A stretch of 61,104 nucleotides of DNA from Serratia marcescens (GTDB taxonomy: Bacteria > Pseudomonadota > Gammaproteobacteria > Enterobacterales > Enterobacteriaceae), in NCBI GenBank assembly GCA_015548865.1, contig JADMXW010000028.1, positions 1 through 61,104 of the forward strand. Reading direction: 5' to 3'. Under the pieces are notes generated by a model. It did not search any database, was not told where the DNA came from, and saw nothing but the letters and a program-made list of their open reading frames with translations. Within the stretch, counting starts at the first letter, position 1, and each line of letters opens with the position of its first letter. A program made the position numbers and the translations under genes. Below are positions 9,364-18,473 of this stretch, in pieces.

Positions 9364-10695
9364 TCAGAAATTATATTGCAGAGAAACACGATTCTGCCAA
9401 AACGAATAATCGTAAACCGGTGAAGTTTGTACCCCAAGGAAGTTAGACAAACTTAATCCTTTTAACGCACCGTCAAACTGGTAAATACCAAAGACAACAT
9501 ATTCAGATTGATTACGGCTAGGTGCGTTGGCTGAACTTTTCAGATCCATGAAGGAATAGTAAGTCCCAATGCTCAATGCGGGCATAATCTGATAACTGAT
9601 GCGTGTAGAATAGGCATTGCCGGTACCAAGATCCTGGGTACTGGTAAAGTACGGTTGTGCGAAATATTTACCCGACGAGGTGCTGCTGGAATACGGTGTT
9701 ACCAGCGCCCCATTCAGATAGGCTTCAGGGTTGGAGACAATGTGGTTGTAGTTGATAGACCATTTCACTTTGCTGGTTGGTGTCAGCGCCAGTTGCACAC
9801 CGTAAGATGTGCTGTCGACTTCGCCACGCAAACGCTCTCCTTCACCACTACCGCGAATAAATTGCACGCCAACATCCGGCTGCCACGGCGCAGCCTTCCA
9901 CTGACTGTGCGCTTCGGTATAAAAAATATTTACGTAGTCATCATAACTTTCATACCATAACTGCCCCGTCAAGGTCATGTCGCCAACCTGCTTTGAGCGA
10001 CCTGCTCCCACCGCCCAGGCACCGTTGGTCTCTTCTTTAATCGCGCTGTAAGCGCTGGTCGCCAGGAACTTATCGCTGCGCCACGGCTTGTAGCGGTATA
10101 TCTTGGTGGCGTGTACGAAATCCGTTTTATCGCCCCAATGCATATCCACTGCGCGAAACAGAATGGGCGTAATACGCCAGTCATAGTCGCTCATAAAGGG
10201 AATATCGATACGTTGATCGCCTGCCGTGAAGCGAAAATCCTGATATTGCCAACGCAGCCAGGCTTCACCAAAACCATTTTGATTCGTCGCCAGTTCCGTC
10301 ACACCACGGCCAACCCCAGGTGAACGCCACTGTTGTTGATAAATACCGCCGACGCCTGCACTAATGCCGTAATACGGTGCCGTTTGGAACAGAATATTAC
10401 CGCCATAGCTGGCAGTATCCTGATTATTATCCCTCACGAAATAGGCATTCTTGGTGGAGTAATAAAGTGAACGCAACGAACCATGGACAGAACCACAGCG
10501 GAACGCGTCAAGCGCATTTTCTACGCCGTAGGCATTTTGTGTGCAGGTCTGCCCCAGATTACTGCTTAGCGGTTTTATGTCTGTCGGCGATTCGGCAAAC
10601 ACTAATGTGGGTAATAATAGTGCGACTGCGCTGATGGAAAATAAACGACTTGTGCGAATATCCCCGGAAAATAAAGATACAATGCTATGTTTCAC
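9364..10695 (-). CDS. OprD-family outer membrane porin
   Basis: A 443-residue outer membrane channel of the OprD type, which usually takes up small acids, amino acids or heterocycles. It has a signal peptide with the hydrophobic core LFSISAVALLLPTLVFA cleaved before ESP. Many alternating aromatic strands follow (for example LRWQYQDFRFTAGDQRIDIPFMSDYDWR, an OprD mark), and the chain ends in Phe (SLQYNF), as expected for BAM recognition. The start is the GTG at 10695, with AGGA eight bases upstream. Longer readings to a TTG at 10752 add no signal-like sequence. It is followed by a strong terminator, so it is a separate unit from guaD. Its position inside the purine cluster suggests that it admits purines or hydantoins. 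Confidence 0.85.
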   Translation of the reverse strand: MKHSIVSLFSGDIRTSRLFSISAVALLLPTLVFAESPTDIKPLSSNLGQTCTQNAYGVENALDAFRCGSVHGSLRSLYYSTKNAYFVRDNNQDTASYGGNILFQTAPYYGISAGVGGIYQQQWRSPGVGRGVTELATNQNGFGEAWLRWQYQDFRFTAGDQRIDIPFMSDYDWRITPILFRAVDMHWGDKTDFVHATKIYRYKPWRSDKFLATSAYSAIKEETNGAWAVGAGRSKQVGDMTLTGQLWYESYDDYVNIFYTEAHSQWKAAPWQPDVGVQFIRGSGEGERLRGEVDSTSYGVQLALTPTSKVKWSINYNHIVSNPEAYLNGALVTPYSSSTSSGKYFAQPYFTSTQDLGTGNAYSTRISYQIMPALSIGTYYSFMDLKSSANAPSRNQSEYVVFGIYQFDGALKGLSLSNFLGVQTSPVYDYSFWQNRVSLQYNF

Positions 10696-10753
10696 AGTTA
10701 GGTTCCTACCACAAAAATTAAAGGAAGCCACCTTGTAACAAGGAATAGCCAAG

Positions 10754-10917
10754 TATATCCGTCATACTTCAAGTTGCAGGTGCGTTGACCACACACATTA
10801 TTCGCTTACCGCGTTACGAGACGCATAAATGCGCCTCGCCCTCAAGGACCAGCGCAAGCGAAAGTGCTGTTCAAAACGCAAACGATTTTTCCTGCAAATC
10901 GAATTATTTAGGGTATA
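10754..10917 (-). repeat. ERIC element, extended form
   Basis: A 164-bp element bounded by TATAYCC and GGGTATA ends. Compared with the 44236-44362 copy it runs in the opposite orientation: CATACTTCAAGTTGCAGG at one end and CGAATTATTTAGGGTATA at the other. The ERIC core is replaced or enlarged by a block containing GTTTTGAACAGC on the minus strand, shared with the copies at 15783 and 57409. It lies in the porin promoter region. Confidence 0.8.
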
Positions 10918-10967
10918 GAGCAACGGCGATGACGTTATTTCTGCAGGCTAGTTATTATTTTGATGAT

Positions 10968-10991
10968 CATCCTCCGTTGTTACGGAGGATG
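10968..10991. other. Strong hairpin between ssnA end and porin region
   Basis: CATCCTCCGT and ACGGAGGATG form a perfect ten-base-pair stem with a four-base loop, 60 bases beyond the ssnA stop. No T-run follows on the minus strand, so it is not a textbook intrinsic terminator. It may protect the ygfK-ssnA transcript end. Confidence 0.5.
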
Positions 10992-11050
10992 AAAAATTAT
11001 TTAGGCTATAGAATTTATTTTTCTATTATTGAAAATACATTTTTATTTTA

Positions 11051-12379
11051 TTACGCGAGATTATCCATTCTCTGCCACAGTTTTTCTGCCGCCTGGCGGG
11101 CATGGAAATAAATCTCTTCCACGTCAAAGGGGAAACGTCTGTCTTCATATACCAGATTCCCTGCCACCATCACACTATGTACACTGGCGGAATTCAGTGC
11201 AAAGGCCAAATGCCCGGCCAGATTTTCAGCACACAGCGGCGTCGGGGAATGATAATCACAAATGGTTAAATCCGCCTGATAGCCCGCAGCCAACGAACCA
11301 AACTGAGCCCCGAAGTTACGCTCCAGTAACAGATTACCGTTATGCAGGAAACGCAGGAAACTGTCTGGCCACAGAGAGCCCCCCGAATCACGGTGTTTAA
11401 AGCAGGCAAATTTCAACTCTTCAAACATATCAGCCCCGATACCGTCTGTTCCCAAAGCCACGTGGCGATACTCCGCCAGACGCGGATTGTACCCCACCTG
11501 GTTGTTCATGTTGGAACGGGCGTTATGCACCAGACAAGCATCAAACTCATTGATCACCGCCACGTCCTGCGCCGAAAGAAACAGGCCGTGCGCGATCAGG
11601 CTTTTTTCGTTAAGCAACCCCGCCTGCGCCAGTCGCACCATCGGATCAACGCCATAATGATGGTGACTGTGAGACACATCATAACGGTCTTCCGCAACGT
11701 GAATATGTAACCCACGCCCCGTGCTCTGGATCGCATCCGCTAGCAGTTCCAGTCCGGCATCGCTCAGCGTGAACGGCGCATGCGCACCAATATGCGCCTC
11801 CACCAGATAGGGCGTTTTGCCCGACTTTTTATCCAGATCGATACGGTGAGCAAAACGGATATTTTCTTCCACGCCGCGCCGCAGTTCATCCAGCCCGCCA
11901 TTGCGATCGGTGGTTTCATAGCAGGTCATGCCACGCAAACCGGCAGTGAGAAACCCGCGGCGTAAAATATCCAGCGATCCGCCGATCAGCGACGGGGAGG
12001 CATGGTGATCGATAACCGAGGTGCAACCTTGTTTAATCGCTTCCAGTGAGCATACCAACCCGCTGTAATACAGCGACTCTTCATCCAGCGCGCGGTCCAG
12101 TTTCCACCACAGGTTTTTTAACGTGGAGATAAAATCCGGACAGGGGTCAATACGCGCCAAAATGCCACGCGCCAGCCCGGAGTAAAAATGATTATGGGCA
12201 CAGACGATGCCCGGCATCACCAATCGCCCCTGCATCTCTTTCACTGTCGCCGCTGGATAGCGCGCCGTCAGGTTTTTACCTACCGCGACGATCGCCGTGC
12301 CGTCAATGGCGATATCCACGCCCTCATCCACCCGAGCAGGCTCAAACTGCACCGCCGTTGCGTTACGCAAAATCAGCAT
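11051..12379 (-). CDS. ssnA: SsnA putative aminohydrolase
   Basis: A 442-residue amidohydrolase that accompanies ygfK in E. coli and in anaerobic urate-degrading gut bacteria, where the set is linked to opening and breaking down purine rings. The metal motif is GIVCAHNHFYSG near residue 62, with HIHVAEDRYD near 225, AHGLFLS near 262, VHNARSNMNN near 285 and ALGTDGIGADM near 308. The start ATG at 12379 has GGAGG eight bases upstream, and the gap to the ygfK stop is three bases, so the two are surely co-transcribed. Its chemical substrate has not been settled to my knowledge. Confidence 0.92.
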   Translation of the reverse strand: MLILRNATAVQFEPARVDEGVDIAIDGTAIVAVGKNLTARYPAATVKEMQGRLVMPGIVCAHNHFYSGLARGILARIDPCPDFISTLKNLWWKLDRALDEESLYYSGLVCSLEAIKQGCTSVIDHHASPSLIGGSLDILRRGFLTAGLRGMTCYETTDRNGGLDELRRGVEENIRFAHRIDLDKKSGKTPYLVEAHIGAHAPFTLSDAGLELLADAIQSTGRGLHIHVAEDRYDVSHSHHHYGVDPMVRLAQAGLLNEKSLIAHGLFLSAQDVAVINEFDACLVHNARSNMNNQVGYNPRLAEYRHVALGTDGIGADMFEELKFACFKHRDSGGSLWPDSFLRFLHNGNLLLERNFGAQFGSLAAGYQADLTICDYHSPTPLCAENLAGHLAFALNSASVHSVMVAGNLVYEDRRFPFDVEEIYFHARQAAEKLWQRMDNLA

Positions 12380-12382
12380 GAA

Positions 12383-15300
12383 TTACGCCTCCACCGCGCC
12401 AAGTAAATAGTGATGATGTTGATAAACCGTTGAAATAATGCGGCACATGTCTGCCAGCTCTGGCGGTGCACTGGCAATATGGCCTTGCGGGTCAATTGCC
12501 AGGTGATAGATCTGCTGCTCATGGCGCACCAAAATGCCATCTTCGTCTAACAAGAAGCCGGGGTTGCTGCTGGCGGCAAAGTCCTGCCGCAAATTGAAGA
12601 TAGTGACTTTATCGCGGTAGGGTTTACCGTCCCACGGGCAGAACTGGGCGCAGTTGCCACATTCATTGCAATAGGCATCAATATGTAGCGTTTGGAAACG
12701 GTCACGAAAACCGGGTACCGCAATGGAGATATTGGCGCGGTTAGGGCATACATCCACACACTTGGCGCACACATAATTACATGACAGGCAACGTTGCGCT
12801 TCTTGTTGGGCAAACGCGTCCTGTTCATCCGTTGCAACCAGCTGTACTTCTATCTCCCCTTTACGGCGATAGATATCTGCCGGATCGGTATTCAGCCAGC
12901 GTTTCGCCGCATGGTCATCGTGAATATTCTCTCGAAGCAAAATCGCATCCGTAGCGCGCCGCGCCGCACCTATTGCCGCTACGATAGAGGCAGGACCACT
13001 TTGCGCATCGCCAATCAGAAAAACATGCTTGCGCTGCGTTTCCTGCGTTTTGCTGTCCACCACCGGAACACCCTTGGCCGACAGTGGAATACCCATCTGC
13101 GCCAGTGCCTCATAGTCAGGCTCTTCTCCAACGGCTGAGATAAGGGCATCCAGATGCAGCACCTCGGTACGCTCAGTCGCCAGTGGACGTGCTCGCCCCT
13201 GTGCATCTGGTTCGCCGGGTTGCATCACACGCAGCGTCACAGCACCATTTGTATCAAACCGTTCCGGATTCACCCAGAAGCGGAATTCAACCCCTGCATG
13301 ACGCGCCTCTTCCACTTCTTCTCGCCAGGCAGGCATATCGTGTTCACCACGACGGTAGAGAATGGTCACCTGCTCAACGCCTGGCACGCGCAGCGCGGCA
13401 CGAGCGCAATCCATCGCGGTATTCCCCGCGCCCACAACGCCAACTGAACGCCCAAGCGTGAGCGATTCTGCGCGGTTGAAACGCCGCAGAAACTGGAATG
13501 ATGACCACACTGCGCGGTTATCCCCTGCCAGCGCCACATCGCGGCTGCGGTATGCCCCCGTTCCGACACAGACATAGGTATAACCGCGCTGATGCAACGC
13601 ATCAATCGTCAGTCCGCTGTCGCAACCATACTCAAACTGCACACCGTGCTGCGCGACAAAATCAATATCGTGCTGGATCTTTTCAGCAGGAATACGGAAT
13701 TGAGGCACTACGTGGCGTACCACGCCACCGGCACTCTGTTCACGCTCAAATATCGTGACCGGATGCCCTGCTCGTGCCAAAAAATACCCCGTTGCCAACC
13801 CTGCCGGACCCGCACCGATCACTGCCACAGGATGACGGCTGCCAGAACCGGCGGGTTTACACCAGCGTTGCTGATATCCCGCCCAGCCTTTTTCCAGCGC
13901 AATACGTTTGACTTCACGGATATTCAACGCACTGTCATAATCCAGCCGAGTACAGTTAGATTGACACTGGTGGTCGCAAATGTGACCGGTGATCGCAGGC
14001 AGCGCGTTACGCTGATAAATCAGTTCCAGTGCCTCGGTATAGCGCCCCGCCCCAGCCAGACGCAGATATTCGGGAATATCCTGATGGATGGCGCATGCAC
14101 TGACACAGGGGGCAACGTAACAATCGGACGGCGGCAAAGCGCCACCCGCATCGATCGTTTCTTCCCGCTTCCAGGCCTTCTGGTGGTATTCCGCCGTCAG
14201 CGCCGCTTGCGCCAGCGCCTCTAACCGTTCCACGTCTACCGCGGTCATTTCCCAGCCATTGGACGTTTCCAAGGCGTTTGCACAGGCAGCGAGACGCAGG
14301 TAACCACCCGGTTTTAGTAAATCGGTCGCCATGGTAATGGGGTGGATACCGGTTTCATGGATCGCACAAATGTTAATCTGGCTGGCCCCGCCGGAATAGG
14401 AGATGGGCAGCTTTCCGTCGAAATGGCGTGATAACACCGCTGCGACGTTAATCGAGATGGGAAACAACGCACGGCCCGACATGTACATTTCATCGCCCGG
14501 CAAACGGTGTTTATGATTCCCGGCCCCCAGCGTGTTGGTGAGTTTCACACCGAATTCCAACCCCTGCTGATGTGCCAACGTCAGCAACCGTTCCAGCATG
14601 TCCAGCGCTCGGTCTAGCTGCAAGTCGTGCAGGAAAGAGGTCTCTTTTAATTGGATATAATCAAACCCGCAGCCATCCAGAATTTCTCGAACGCGTGCAT
14701 AGCCAAGCAACGTCGGATTCAGTTTCACAAACGTATGCAGCCCCTTTTCTTCCAGCATGTAGCGGCAAATCGCTTCGATTTCATCGGGAGGACAACCGTG
14801 CATGGTAGATAAGGTGACGCCGGTGACCAGCTGGGAAGGGATGCGCTCTGGCAGCGTTGCCAGCACCGCCCGATCGTTGTGCACCACGCCACCGAACAGG
14901 GTATCAACGTTAGCGATCCACTGCGCCAGCGTCTGGCGATAGCGCTGAAAGGCGGGTGAATCCGCTGCATCCATCAGAGTGGCAATAAAGGTTTGCATCG
15001 GTGCCTGTTGAATCCCCTTCAAGTCATAGCCTACGCTCATATTGAAAATAAATGAGCGGCCCTGTTCAGGGGTACGCGGAGCAAACAGGCACTCCAGCAA
15101 CCACAGTGCAAACCACGCTTTGAGATATTCATCCGCCGCTTTTACCAAGGTAAACTCAGTGGACCATTCAGTATTGAACCCTTCATCCTGCGCATCAATA
15201 CAGGGTTTTTCCAGCTCCAGTCTGTCCAGAATCTGCACTGTTTTCAGTTCAATAAAGCTACCGCCTGTCAGCCATGCGGTAATAATATTTTGCGCCAATT

Positions 15301-15490
15301 GGGTATGCGGCCCTGCCGCCGGCCCCACTGGGGTGTCGCAGACTTCACCGAACACACGCATTTGCCGAGCGGGATTACGGCGATAGAACTGGCTCTCAGG
15401 GATGCCAAAAATAGAGCGACTTTGCTGGTATTCAGAAAACATTCTCTCCAGCAATTGCTCAAACGGAATGGGACGCATCACATCACCCAC
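12383..15490 (-). CDS. ygfK: YgfK, putative selenate reductase-type FeS flavoprotein
   Basis: A 1035-residue, multi-domain oxidoreductase, nearly colinear with E. coli YgfK. The N-terminal third resembles dihydropyrimidine/dihydroorotate dehydrogenases (TPVGPAAGPHTQLAQN, SYSGGASQINI). The middle is a GltD-like flavoprotein with CDHQCQSNCTRLDYD, the FAD motif VIGAGPAGLATG and the NAD(P) motif VGVVGAGNTAMDCARA. The C-terminus has two 4Fe-4S motifs, CNYVCAKCVDVCP and CNECGNCAQFCPWDG. The start is the GTG at 15490 with AGGAG six bases away, giving MGDVMRPIPFE like the E. coli start. In recent work on gut bacteria ygfK is part of the anaerobic urate-breakdown gene set, probably as a reductase. A candidate sigma-54 promoter lies about 90 bases upstream. 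Confidence 0.93.
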   Translation of the reverse strand: MGDVMRPIPFEQLLERMFSEYQQSRSIFGIPESQFYRRNPARQMRVFGEVCDTPVGPAAGPHTQLAQNIITAWLTGGSFIELKTVQILDRLELEKPCIDAQDEGFNTEWSTEFTLVKAADEYLKAWFALWLLECLFAPRTPEQGRSFIFNMSVGYDLKGIQQAPMQTFIATLMDAADSPAFQRYRQTLAQWIANVDTLFGGVVHNDRAVLATLPERIPSQLVTGVTLSTMHGCPPDEIEAICRYMLEEKGLHTFVKLNPTLLGYARVREILDGCGFDYIQLKETSFLHDLQLDRALDMLERLLTLAHQQGLEFGVKLTNTLGAGNHKHRLPGDEMYMSGRALFPISINVAAVLSRHFDGKLPISYSGGASQINICAIHETGIHPITMATDLLKPGGYLRLAACANALETSNGWEMTAVDVERLEALAQAALTAEYHQKAWKREETIDAGGALPPSDCYVAPCVSACAIHQDIPEYLRLAGAGRYTEALELIYQRNALPAITGHICDHQCQSNCTRLDYDSALNIREVKRIALEKGWAGYQQRWCKPAGSGSRHPVAVIGAGPAGLATGYFLARAGHPVTIFEREQSAGGVVRHVVPQFRIPAEKIQHDIDFVAQHGVQFEYGCDSGLTIDALHQRGYTYVCVGTGAYRSRDVALAGDNRAVWSSFQFLRRFNRAESLTLGRSVGVVGAGNTAMDCARAALRVPGVEQVTILYRRGEHDMPAWREEVEEARHAGVEFRFWVNPERFDTNGAVTLRVMQPGEPDAQGRARPLATERTEVLHLDALISAVGEEPDYEALAQMGIPLSAKGVPVVDSKTQETQRKHVFLIGDAQSGPASIVAAIGAARRATDAILLRENIHDDHAAKRWLNTDPADIYRRKGEIEVQLVATDEQDAFAQQEAQRCLSCNYVCAKCVDVCPNRANISIAVPGFRDRFQTLHIDAYCNECGNCAQFCPWDGKPYRDKVTIFNLRQDFAASSNPGFLLDEDGILVRHEQQIYHLAIDPQGHIASAPPELADMCRIISTVYQHHHYLLGAVEA

Positions 15491-15580
15491 ATTGCTCTCC
15501 TTTATTTATTCTTTTTTTGAAAATAAAACGCTTAGAAAATAGAACGACACTGCACTCGTACTCACAGCGATGAGTAAGTA

Positions 15581-15595
15581 GCAATATGCAGGCCA
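15581..15595 (-). promoter_or_regulatory. Candidate sigma-54 promoter of ygfK-ssnA
   Basis: On the minus strand TGGCCTGCATATTGC matches the -24/-12 form, with GG-N10-GC spacing and the full TTGC box. It predicts a start near 15569 and a leader of about 80 bases. Confidence 0.65.
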
Positions 15596-15734
15596 GAAAT
15601 GGGCGTTGAACATGACAGGAATGGGAATAAGGCGTCATAGTGTCTTTTGCTGACCAGACGAAATATGTATGGCGAGGGCTGAGGGCCGGGAAAATCGGCG
15701 TTAGCAACGCATTTTTGCAAATTAATAATCGCAA

Positions 15735-15749
15735 TTCTCATTTTGAGAA
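15735..15749. promoter_or_regulatory. 15-bp palindrome, likely activator site
   Basis: TTCTCATTTTGAGAA is the exact reverse complement of the site at 19912-19926 next to the YgeV-like activator gene. It lies about 150 bp upstream of the ygfK sigma-54 promoter, a usual distance for an enhancer-type site. It is probably bound by the activator encoded at 19967. Confidence 0.6.
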
Positions 15750-15782
15750 AAAAATGCATGTTCCTACCGCTGATTACCTGCA

Positions 15783-16038
15783 TATACCCTAAATAATTCG
15801 AGTTTCAGGACAAAACGTTTACGTTTTGAACAGCACTTGCGCTGGCCCGCAGGGTGAATCTCAGGGATGAGATTCATTAATCCCGATGAGCTTACTCAGG
15901 TAAGTGATTCGGGTGACAAATCCTGCCGGGAGCAGATTTGAACGCCGCTTGCGGCGGCCTCATAAGAGGTGAGGCCCATGGATGGGCCGAATAATGAGTG
16001 CAGTCAACGCACCTGCAACGTGAAGTATGACGGGTATA
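15783..16038 (+). repeat. ERIC element, extended 256-bp form
   Basis: It starts TATACCCTAAATAATTCGAG and ends GAAGTATGACGGGTATA, the ERIC boundaries. It contains the core GAGCTTACTCAGGTAAGTGA. Two extra blocks enlarge it: one with GTTTTGAACAGC near 15820, the other near 15920-15990 with a GCCGCTTGCGGCGG hairpin. It lies between the palindrome at 15735 and the xdhC promoter. Confidence 0.88.
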
Positions 16039-16064
16039 ACTGCACGAAAAAATAAAGCAATACA

Positions 16065-16170
16065 GAGGTTGCTGATAAACCTATTTCGGCAGGCGCGTAT
16101 TTCCAGGCGAGTCACGCCGCTACGACCTATCGCCGCATTTCACCTCACTGCGGACTTTATCAGCAGTCTG
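16065..16170 (+). repeat. MITE-like repeat, copy 1
   Basis: The ends are inverted: GTTGCTGATAAA near the start and TTTATCAGCAG near the end. The internal block ACGCCGCTACGACC, then ATCGCCGCATTTCACCT, recurs at 57153-57330. Both copies lie close to an ERIC element. I know no name for this family. Confidence 0.6.
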
Positions 16171-16175
16171 GACCC

Positions 16176-16191
16176 AGGCACAAAATTTGCA
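16176..16191 (+). promoter_or_regulatory. Sigma-54 promoter of xdhC
   Basis: AGGCACAAAATTTGCA is a near-perfect -24/-12 promoter (GGCAC-N5-TTGCA). The start would fall near 16202, 28 bases before the xdhC ATG. It begins only a few bases beyond the end of the MITE-like repeat. Confidence 0.75.
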
Positions 16192-16229
16192 TTACCCCAT
16201 CATCAGTCATGATTTACGCGAGGTATGCA

Positions 16230-17039
16230 ATGGGGCTTTTTACTCAGGCAGCGGAATTGGAAAAAAACAACCGGGCTTTCGCTTTTATCCAGATCGTAGA
16301 AAGCCGTGGTTCTACACCGCGCCACAATGCCAGCATGCTGGTTGATGAAGACGGCAACAGTATGGGAACCATCGGCGGCGGGATGATGGAGCGGTTGGTG
16401 CTGGAACAAGCGAAAGAGGCGTTAGCACAAGGACAATCCCGCGTATTCAGCGGGCGCATGGCGCGTCAGGGCGAAGGCGCTGTTGGCTCGGATTGCGGCG
16501 GGGCCATGAAGATACACATCGCTGTGCAGCCGCGCCGTCCGCAGTTGATTCTGCTTGGGGCGGGCCATGTGAACCGCGCCATCGCCGTGGTGGCCGCACC
16601 GCTCGGCTTCGAGATCACACTGATGGATACCTGGAAAGACAATCTGGATCACCCAGATCTCCCCCACACCAGCGACAAATTGCTGGTTGAGAGTTTCACC
16701 GCCGGTATCCAGCAGTTGACGCTGAACGATAACTGCTATGTGGTGATCGCCACCAACCATCAGGACAGAGAAGCGTTGGAACACACCATCGGCAGCCCGG
16801 TTCGTTATCTTGGCCTACTGGCCAGCCGTAGAAAGATCCAAACCTTTCGGGCCGAGCTTGAAAAGAATGGCGTCGATGCTGCTGACATCGCCGCGTTGCG
16901 ATCGCCTATTGGGTTGGATATCGGTGCGGAAACCCCGGAGGAGATCGCCATCAGCGTGATAGCGGAAATTCTTCAGGTGAAAAGTGGTGCCAGCGCGGTA
17001 TCACTCCAGTCCACTACGCTGGCTGTCGTATCAAAATAG
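16230..17039 (+). CDS. xdhC: XdhC/CoxI-family Mo-hydroxylase maturation protein
   Basis: A 269-residue accessory protein that loads or protects the molybdenum cofactor (adding its sulfur or selenium ligand) on xanthine-dehydrogenase-type enzymes. The N-terminal CoxI-like domain shows ESRGSTPRHNASMLV and TIGGGMMERLV. The C-terminal Rossmann domain begins LILLGAGHVNRAIA near residue 110, and the late motif GLLASRRK is typical. The start at 16230 is set by GAGG six bases upstream. Its own sigma-54 promoter is clear. The gene could serve XdhAB, the Mo-FAD fusion enzyme at 22.8-26 kb, or both. The latter belongs to the set found with E. coli yqeB/ygfJ/xdhD. Its end is four bases from the convergent hyuA end. 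Confidence 0.88.
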   Translation: MGLFTQAAELEKNNRAFAFIQIVESRGSTPRHNASMLVDEDGNSMGTIGGGMMERLVLEQAKEALAQGQSRVFSGRMARQGEGAVGSDCGGAMKIHIAVQPRRPQLILLGAGHVNRAIAVVAAPLGFEITLMDTWKDNLDHPDLPHTSDKLLVESFTAGIQQLTLNDNCYVVIATNHQDREALEHTIGSPVRYLGLLASRRKIQTFRAELEKNGVDAADIAALRSPIGLDIGAETPEEIAISVIAEILQVKSGASAVSLQSTTLAVVSK

Positions 17040-17043
17040 TATG

Positions 17044-18444
17044 TCAAAATAGCGCGTCCACCGACGCTGCATTAAACGGCTTGCGGCGCAGAAAGCGCCC
17101 ATGCCCTGCGCGGCCGGTGAACATGCCCTCGCGCCACACCACCTCACCTCGACTTAAGGTCATGATGGGCCACCCCTGGCATCCCCTTCCCTCATAGGGA
17201 GAGTAGTCGCCGTTATCATGCATCTCATCGTGACGCAGCGTAACGCGCCGCTCTGGGTCGAACAGCACCAGATCGGCATCCGCACCGAGCATCAGGTTAC
17301 CTTTTTGCGGCCACAGGCCAAACAATTGCGCCGGACGTGTGCTGGTCAATGCGACAAACTGCTCAGGGCTGATACGCCCTGTCGACACACCGCTCGAATA
17401 GAGGAGCGCCAGACGATTTTCTACACCCGGCAACCCGTTCGGACAACGGTTGAAATCTCCACCAGAGAGCATCTGACGTTGATGCAACGAAAAATTACAG
17501 TGATCGGTCGCAAGCGTTGCGATACTGCCGTCTGCCACCCCTTGCCACAACCCCGCCTGCTCTTCCAGCCCACGCAGTGGCGGGCTGAGAATGTACTTTA
17601 TCCCATCAGGATCATGGTAACGTTGTTCATCCAACAGCAAGTATTGTGGACAGGTTTCGGCCCATACGGGCTGTCCTTTGCGCTGTGCCAGACGGATATA
17701 ATCCAGCCCTAACGCGTTGGACAGGTGAACGATATACAACGGCGCGTTATCGGCTAACGACGCCAGATTGATCATACGCGCGATCGCCTCCGCTTCACAG
17801 GCAACGGGGCGGCTCAACGCATGGTAGATCGGTGCGGTGTTACCCTGTTGCACAAAGGCATCACGACGCAATCGAATCACGGCATCATTCTCTGGATGTA
17901 CTGTGGTTAGCGCGCCCACTTGACGCAACCGCTGCAACGCCTGCAACACCGCCGTGTCATCGAGTTTGTACTGGTAAGTCAGGTAGAGTTTGAAACTGCT
18001 AATCCCCTCTCGCTCTACCATCGACGCCATTTCATCCAGAATCGCCGCGTCGACATGTTGCACCACGCCGTGAAAGCTGTAGTCGATCACGGCATGCCCA
18101 TCAGCATAAGCGTGATAGCGCTCCAATTGATGATGCAGATCGCATCCGGCAGGGCCAAAACCCATGTGATCGATAATGGTGGTGGTGCCGCCGCACGCCG
18201 CCGCGCGGGTACCGGAAAAAAAGTCATCGCAGCTGCGGCCAATGCCGACATCAATGTTGAAATGGGTATGAACATCAATACCGCCAGGCATCACCTGATA
18301 CCCGGTCGCATCAATCACCTCCATCTCGGGCGTGATGGCAATATTGTGCCCACGTTGCACAATTTTCCCCTGTTCGATCAGCAGATCTTCATCGTACTGC
18401 CCCTGATCGTCAATCAACGTGCCACCTTTGAGTAAGCGCCGCAT
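17044..18444 (-). CDS. hyuA: D-phenylhydantoinase-type dihydropyrimidinase HyuA
   Basis: A 466-residue cyclic amidase that opens hydantoin or related rings to N-carbamoyl amino acids. It closely follows E. coli HyuA: DVHTHFNIDVGI with metal ligands His59 and His61, SSFKLYLTYQY with the carboxylated Lys152, then TTVHPENDA, ETCPQYLLL and ATDHCNFS giving the remaining ligands. The start at 18444 (MRRLLKGG) has AGGAGA six bases upstream; the frame extends to 18501 without a better site. It lies 29 bp after dpaL, so both probably share the promoter near 19.7 kb. Carbamoyl products could pass to the two carbamoylases encoded at 26-28 kb. Confidence 0.93.
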   Translation of the reverse strand: MRRLLKGGTLIDDQGQYDEDLLIEQGKIVQRGHNIAITPEMEVIDATGYQVMPGGIDVHTHFNIDVGIGRSCDDFFSGTRAAACGGTTTIIDHMGFGPAGCDLHHQLERYHAYADGHAVIDYSFHGVVQHVDAAILDEMASMVEREGISSFKLYLTYQYKLDDTAVLQALQRLRQVGALTTVHPENDAVIRLRRDAFVQQGNTAPIYHALSRPVACEAEAIARMINLASLADNAPLYIVHLSNALGLDYIRLAQRKGQPVWAETCPQYLLLDEQRYHDPDGIKYILSPPLRGLEEQAGLWQGVADGSIATLATDHCNFSLHQRQMLSGGDFNRCPNGLPGVENRLALLYSSGVSTGRISPEQFVALTSTRPAQLFGLWPQKGNLMLGADADLVLFDPERRVTLRHDEMHDNGDYSPYEGRGCQGWPIMTLSRGEVVWREGMFTGRAGHGRFLRRKPFNAASVDALF

Positions 18445-18473
18445 AGAACTCTCCTGCATCGGGTTGAGGACAA

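Larger units (their letters stand above)
15491..16229. other. ygfK-xdhC divergent regulatory region with repeats
   Basis: A gene-free 739 bases. In order it holds the ygfK sigma-54 promoter (15581-15595), a 15-bp palindrome (15735-15749), an ERIC element (15783-16038), a MITE-like repeat (16065-16170) and the xdhC sigma-54 promoter (16176-16191). Confidence 0.75.

Noticed and set aside
10968-10991. Intrinsic terminator for ssnA
   Set aside because: The stem is strong but no T-run follows in either direction, so I list it only as a hairpin.
13592-14224. 210-codon plus-strand frame opposite ygfK
   Set aside because: No protein-like features and no ribosome site; the opposite strand is a full-length YgfK.
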